This document shows positions 59,414-64,000 of a stretch of 64,000 nt of DNA, in pieces. Origin of the DNA: Fragum whitleyi. Lineage: Eukaryota; Mollusca; Bivalvia; Cardiida; Cardiidae. Made by a program: the position numbers and the translations under genes. Where the stretch lies: the NCBI GenBank assembly GCA_948146395.1, contig OX411547.1:33150614-33214613 (forward strand). The letters are read 5' to 3'. The notes below the pieces were generated by a model. That model was given only the letters and a program-made list of their open reading frames with translations. It did not search any database and was not told the origin of the DNA. Numbering within the stretch: the first letter of the stretch is position 1; each line of letters begins with the position of its first letter.

Positions 59414-60089
59414 GTGAGTGTTCATACTTATTAATTATTATTCCATGTAAAGGTGGTTCAAGAGTAAAAAGAAAAAGAATCATCATTTTTAGCTCAACTG
59501 TTTTCTGAGAAAAGCCAAGGTATTGCTAAATCCTTGCTGTTGCTGTTGTCATTGCTATCATGGTCTTTGTTGTTGTCTTCATGCAAAAACATTTGTGATA
59601 TCTTTGGTTCTACTGAAGGTAAACTTGAAAATTGGCACACATGTTCACCATCAACAGAGCAACCCAGACTATCACAGGGTGTAACTCTAGATGCATTTTG
59701 TGCAAATTGTCTCCTCTTTTTGACTTAGATTTTTATCCACTATCCACCATTCAACAGCCAAGCGTAGGCACCCATAGGTGTTTCTCTTGTTTGGACATTA
59801 TTGTTACTATATTTCTTAAAGCGTGTTACATTTTGATGACATTTATGCAAAAGTTTATTAACATTGTCCATCAGAAATAAACCAGTACATTTGCATATGC
59901 AAAGACTATTTCTTTTCATCTATCCTCATGTTTTGTGTAAAAAATGAAATATCCTCTGGATTAAGCACACAAGTAATTAGATACTTTTACTTTAAGGGAT
60001 CAACGTCAGGAAAGAATGGAAGACTCTTCAAGAAGGTGGAATATACCAGCATTTACCTAATACAGAGATTCTTGTTATCTTTCTCCTAA

Positions 60090-60270
60090 AAACAGATCCC
60101 TGACAGTGGCGCTCATCCTTTTAGATAATTTGTCTACAACCAATAGGCTGAGGCTGGGAAAGGTTGTGATGGTAGTACAGGTGTGAGAAATACTATGAGT
60201 CCATTGTTAGATGCTCCAGCCTCAGCGATAAAACTGTTAGATTGTTGAAAGCCACGTTAACCTGTTCAAG
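60090..60270 (+). mobile_element. SINE copy in kinesin intron 5
   Basis: atccctgacagtggcgctca, ggctgggaaaggttgtgatg and tagatgctccagcctcagcg match the family seen at 1478. The 3' end is at about 60270, 49 bp before exon 6. Confidence 0.65.
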
Positions 60271-60318
60271 CAAAAATTCCCTTAAAACAAATGATAACTC
60301 TCATGCTTGGAATTTCAG

Positions 60319-60430
60319 CTGATGGTTTGAAAGTGGTTCCCGTTGGAAGTTATGCCGAGATTGAACAGAAAATGGAAGAGGGAACCAGAAATAGGACAGT
60401 AGCTGCCACAAAAATGAACGCCACTAGCAG
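60319..60430 (+). CDS. KIF28/KLP-6-like kinesin-3, exon 6 (partial gene)
   Basis: Encodes the split alanine and residues 194-229 (DGLKVVPVGSYAEIEQKMEEGTRNRTVAATKMNATS) plus two bases. The ending MNATS is the start of switch I (N-x-x-S-S-R), whose last residues must lie in the next exon. The acceptor is ggaatttcag and the donor GCAG|gtaaatg, phase 1 to phase 2. I found no exon 7 up to the right edge, so the remaining motor, FHA and tail lie outside the window. About 230 of the usual 350 motor residues are present. Confidence 0.93.
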
Positions 60431-60457
60431 GTAAATGGACTCTGAAAACATCGTTTA

Positions 60458-60704
60458 TTAACCCTAGTCATACTTAATAAATTTTGGTTAAAAATTTTCA
60501 TCAAAATCAAAGGACAAAAAGCACTGAAAGTAAAAACTGTAGGCCAATTTTTATTTGAAAAACTAGATCTATTGACAATTCTGGTTTGAAAGTGAGAAAC
60601 AGGTGGTGTAGATTAACATCAGCCTGCACATATGTGCAGGCTGATGTTTGTCTATAGCTCCTGACAAAGCAGGAATATTCCAGGTTCAGCATGACAAGGG
60701 CTAA
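60458..60704. mobile_element. piggyBac-like TTAA MITE, copy 4
   Basis: Inverted copy starting 28 bp after the donor of kinesin exon 6. The left target is TTAA, the right one has mutated to CTAA. It is non-coding; an ORF across it is spurious. Confidence 0.82.
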
Positions 60705-61448
60705 GTAAAAACTGACTTAGATATTGTTTTGGAGACCAAATTGTTGTATCTAAAGCTCTATTCTTGCTGTAGATACAATGTTTTAGTCTCAAAATGAGGA
60801 TAAGTCACCTGTAATGAGGAAAATCGCTAAAAATCATTTTCTTCAAAATGTTGGTATGGCCTAGCCAAGTCATGTGTTCAGGATGGTAAAACTGTGAATT
60901 GTTTGCAAATTATGCCAAGCTTTGCAAGCCCATTTGTGTGGAAAGCTGGGGAAAATTTGCAACAATTTGCACAGATTTAGTTATGATGTATAGGTTGCCC
61001 ACTGATGGCATATTAATGCAGAATAAAAAATTAAACCTCAAAAAAGGTAGTTGTCCTGTAATAGTTCTGCAAAATTTTGGAACTCATATACTTTCATAAT
61101 GTTGACTGAGGTTTTCTAATGAAAATCATTAGGAAACCTCGGTTAACACTATTTAAGTTCATTCCTTCCGAAATGTTGCCAAACTATTATGGGTCCACTA
61201 CCCTAATTGCATGTCTTGACTAGCAATTTGTGAAGACTGACAAGGATTGGTACTTTAAAGCAATCCAGATAAGGTATTTTTTGTGTAATATTTGACATAT
61301 GATTTTGGATTATTTGGGGAAAAAAGGACGGCTTGTGAAGAGCAAAAAGTATTGAGCCTAGTTAGACTGGGAAGGTGGAACATTATACTAAATCTTTATA
61401 AACATTGAAAAAAAAAAATAGTTAAAACTTTTCTTCAAAATAATTTTT

Positions 61449-62506
61449 AGCTCCACTGGCTGAAAGCCACTGGGGCTATTGTCATGGCGTTGTGTCCGTC
61501 GTGCGTCCGTCCGTCCGTGCGTGCGTGCGTGCGTGCGTCCGTCCGGTCGTAAACTTTTCTTTAAAAATCTTCTCCTCAGAAACTACTGGATGGATTTCAA
61601 CCAAACTTCACAGGAATGATCCTTGGGTGACCCTCTTTCAAAGTTGTTCAAGAAATTTTGATCCAATGAAAAACATGGATTTAATGGGCGTGGCTAATTT
61701 CCAAATATGGTAAAAAGTGAGTTTTCTCAGATTCTAATCAATGGATACCAATTAAATTTTACATGAATGATCCTTGTATGACCCTTCATCAGTCTACAAA
61801 AAATCATTGTGATTGGATGGAAAATATGCATTTTATGGGCGGAGGTCAATTCTCTATATGTTATATAGTGGAAACTTTGAAAGTCATTTTCTCATAATGT
61901 AATTGATGGATATCAACCAAATTTCACTGGAATGATCCTTGAGTGACCTTTTATCAGTCTACAAAAAATCATTGTGATCGGATGAAAAATATGCATTTTT
62001 TGGGCGGAGGTCATTTCTCTATATGTTATATAGTGGAAACTTTGAAAATCATTTTCTCAGAATGTAATCTATGGATATCAACCAAATTTCACTGGAATGA
62101 TCCTTGAGTGACCCTTTATTAGTCTACAAAAAATTATTGTGATTGGATGAAAAATATGCATTTTATGGGCAGAGGTCATTTCTCTATATGTTATATTGTG
62201 GAATATTTGAAAATCCTTTCTCAGAATCTAATTTTTAGATATCAACCAAATTTTACTGGAATGATCCTTGAGTGACCCTTTATCAGTGTACCAAAAATTA
62301 TTTTGATTGGATGATAAATATGCATTTTATGGGTGGAGGTCATTCCTCAATATGTTAAATAGTGGAAACTATGAAAATCATTTTCTCAGAATGTAACTGA
62401 TGGAATCATTTTCAACATCAGTTCTAAAAATCTAGTCAAAACATTTATTTGCTTTTACAGGAATTTCATGCCTGTGGAGCGACTCAAGCCATTCATGGCT
62501 TTCTAG
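61449..62506 (+). mobile_element. Helentron-like (pearl-type) element, copy 4
   Basis: Complete plus-strand copy in the intron after kinesin exon 6. It has the same termini as copy 3, a (GTCC/GTGC)n microsatellite near 61500-61550 and core landmarks at 61773, 61938, 62103 and 62267 (periods 165, 165, 164). A final internal unit is partly deleted before the CTAG end. Confidence 0.88.
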
Positions 62507-64000
62507 TTTATAAATTTTGCTAGAATTAAAGGATTCATGCAGTTGGTGTAGGCTAAAGAATAACTACACATACTGTATTTCCTCTAATAATAACACTCTC
62601 CCTTATAGTAGCACCCCTACATTTTTTTTTATCAGGGATTTGGAAATACAGAATTTCTCCACATGTCCTCGATCAAGTAAAAGATGATTTTCTACTTGTT
62701 CTGGATCAAAAATAGGACTCCAGCATTTTTTTCATTAAAAACAATGATTTCTACCCTTTGATATTTTCATTATGATATCAATCTCTTAGATTTTTAAAAA
62801 CCATTCTAATATTTGTCCTGGTATTTACTTGTCCACAGACAAGTGACATAGAATAAATTACATGTCCGCAGGTAGAAAAACCCATGTCCACAGCCCTGCC
62901 TATAATGAAAGTTATGTGAAGGTTAAGTTCAAATTTTGAGCCATTATCCCTTACCCTTAACTTGTGATCTTTACTTTTTCCTAGAACTTCATCACTATAA
63001 AAGTTTAAAGGCTCATATTTGATAGAAAGGTTTCCCTAATTGATCTGCTGATGGCAAGCCAAAGTCAGTGGACAAGGTCAAGTTAAACTATTTATTCCAA
63101 TTTCTGAAAAGTTCACAAACTAATCTCATCCTTTATTCATGGGGGTATAAAATGAAATTTAAATGAGCCTTTGCATGGCATTTCAACAATTTGTTACACC
63201 AAAAATATAGCAACTTAGACAGAAACACATTCCAATAAGATTCTCCAACTGACTTAAGATACGTCAGGATCTTAATTATTATCTATTCACAAATTTTATA
63301 GTAAAGACCTTGGTCAGACTTTGCAGATGCACAGGCTGGCCAGAGTCTTTGTTTGGCACATATTTGGAATTGTTTGAAAAGACCTTCACAGATTTTCAGA
63401 ATTGATTCTCTTGATAACATTTTTTCTCCTTTTTCTAATGGACTATGCATGTGAGTTTATAAAAAGGAAATAAAAGGTTTTGTTACTCTTATATTGGAAA
63501 TTGACAGATTTGAAAGATAAAAGTAGATACTCATAAAAGTACATAGTGTCAACCCATGCTTACAAAGGTCTTCGATTCTCAGTAAAAGCCTATTCAAAAC
63601 ACCCATTAAGAATTGATGATTTTTTCCAATATGAAAAAAAAGAACGGGACATTAAAGTTATTGTTGATACACATTCAATAATAGATAGGACCAATATAAG
63701 CATTCCTGTAGCATAAATATAGAGAAAACAAAGTTGGAAAGAAAACGCTGTTTGTCAGCTTTTAAGTTTAATAATCAGTGTCCACCTGTCCTTCCATCTG
63801 TCTGTCTGTGAAAACTTCAACAACAAACTACCTGTAAATGTTTTTCCATACTTTTATCACCATTCAAGTTTTAATCTCATATTTTGCATAAAGGATCCTA
63901 TTATCAACTCACATATCTGAAGGTAAAGGTCATCTGGCAAGGTCATTCTAGGTCAATTACACATACAAATATATAAAGGTCAAAATTTAAAAAAATGCCA
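62507..64000. other. Right end, kinesin intron
   Basis: Holds a repeat fragment at 62570-62650 shared with 8850-8890 (cctctaataatagcac) and the MITE at 63165. Kinesin exon 7, which should open with the end of switch I (S-R), was not found. Confidence 0.5.
63165..63392. mobile_element. GAGCCTG-family MITE, diverged copy
   Basis: Starts GAGCCTTTGCATGGCATTTC and contains the family core near 63300-63350 (gacttggtcaga...gcacaggctggccagagtc). The right terminus is degraded around 63392. Confidence 0.65.

Overview
This window is AT-rich eukaryotic DNA with small exons, long introns and a very dense load of short dispersed repeats. It is most likely from a bivalve mollusc, probably a marine or heterodont clam. 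The basis is established knowledge: the repeat families resemble those of bivalve genomes, including Helentron-like 'pearl' elements with tandem cores of about 165 bp, mollusc-style tRNA-derived SINEs and many TIR/foldback MITEs. The species cannot be named from the sequence alone. No bacterial-style genes, rRNA or intact tRNA genes were seen.

Region by region. (1) 0-11.5 kb, minus strand: the first coding exon of a doublecortin-domain (DCX) protein at 11077-11494, and a phase-compatible 30-nt microexon at 4882-4911. A plus-strand ORF at 9437-9693 encodes a signal peptide and resembles the start of a D8C-like secreted protein. (2) 11.5-33 kb: almost only repeats and unassigned AT-rich sequence. 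(3) 33.7-35.4 kb, minus strand: the last two exons of a GPI-anchored Ly6/uPAR three-finger protein; the signal-peptide exon was not found. (4) 35-50 kb: repeats, large TIR elements and microsatellites. Two candidate plus-strand exons, one TSP1-like at 42.1 kb and one resembling an ADAMTS spacer at 43.6 kb, may belong to one ADAMTS/papilin-type gene. (5) 50.7 kb to the right edge, plus strand: the first six coding exons (about 230 residues) of a kinesin-3 motor closest to the KIF28/KLP-6 group. They include the P-loop and run into switch I. The gene leaves the window unfinished.

The strongest observation is intron 1 of the kinesin gene. It begins ATATCCTT, has a TCCTTAAC branch site 10-11 nt before its end, and ends in AC, the full signature of a U12-type AT-AC intron. 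The six exons join in frame only with this boundary.

Nearly every intron and intergenic stretch is filled with non-autonomous mobile DNA: four Helentron-like copies, four piggyBac-like TTAA MITEs, Tc1/mariner-like CAGT/TA MITEs, a family with GAGCCTG termini, several SINE families and long perfect hairpins. No transposase or reverse transcriptase ORF was recognised.
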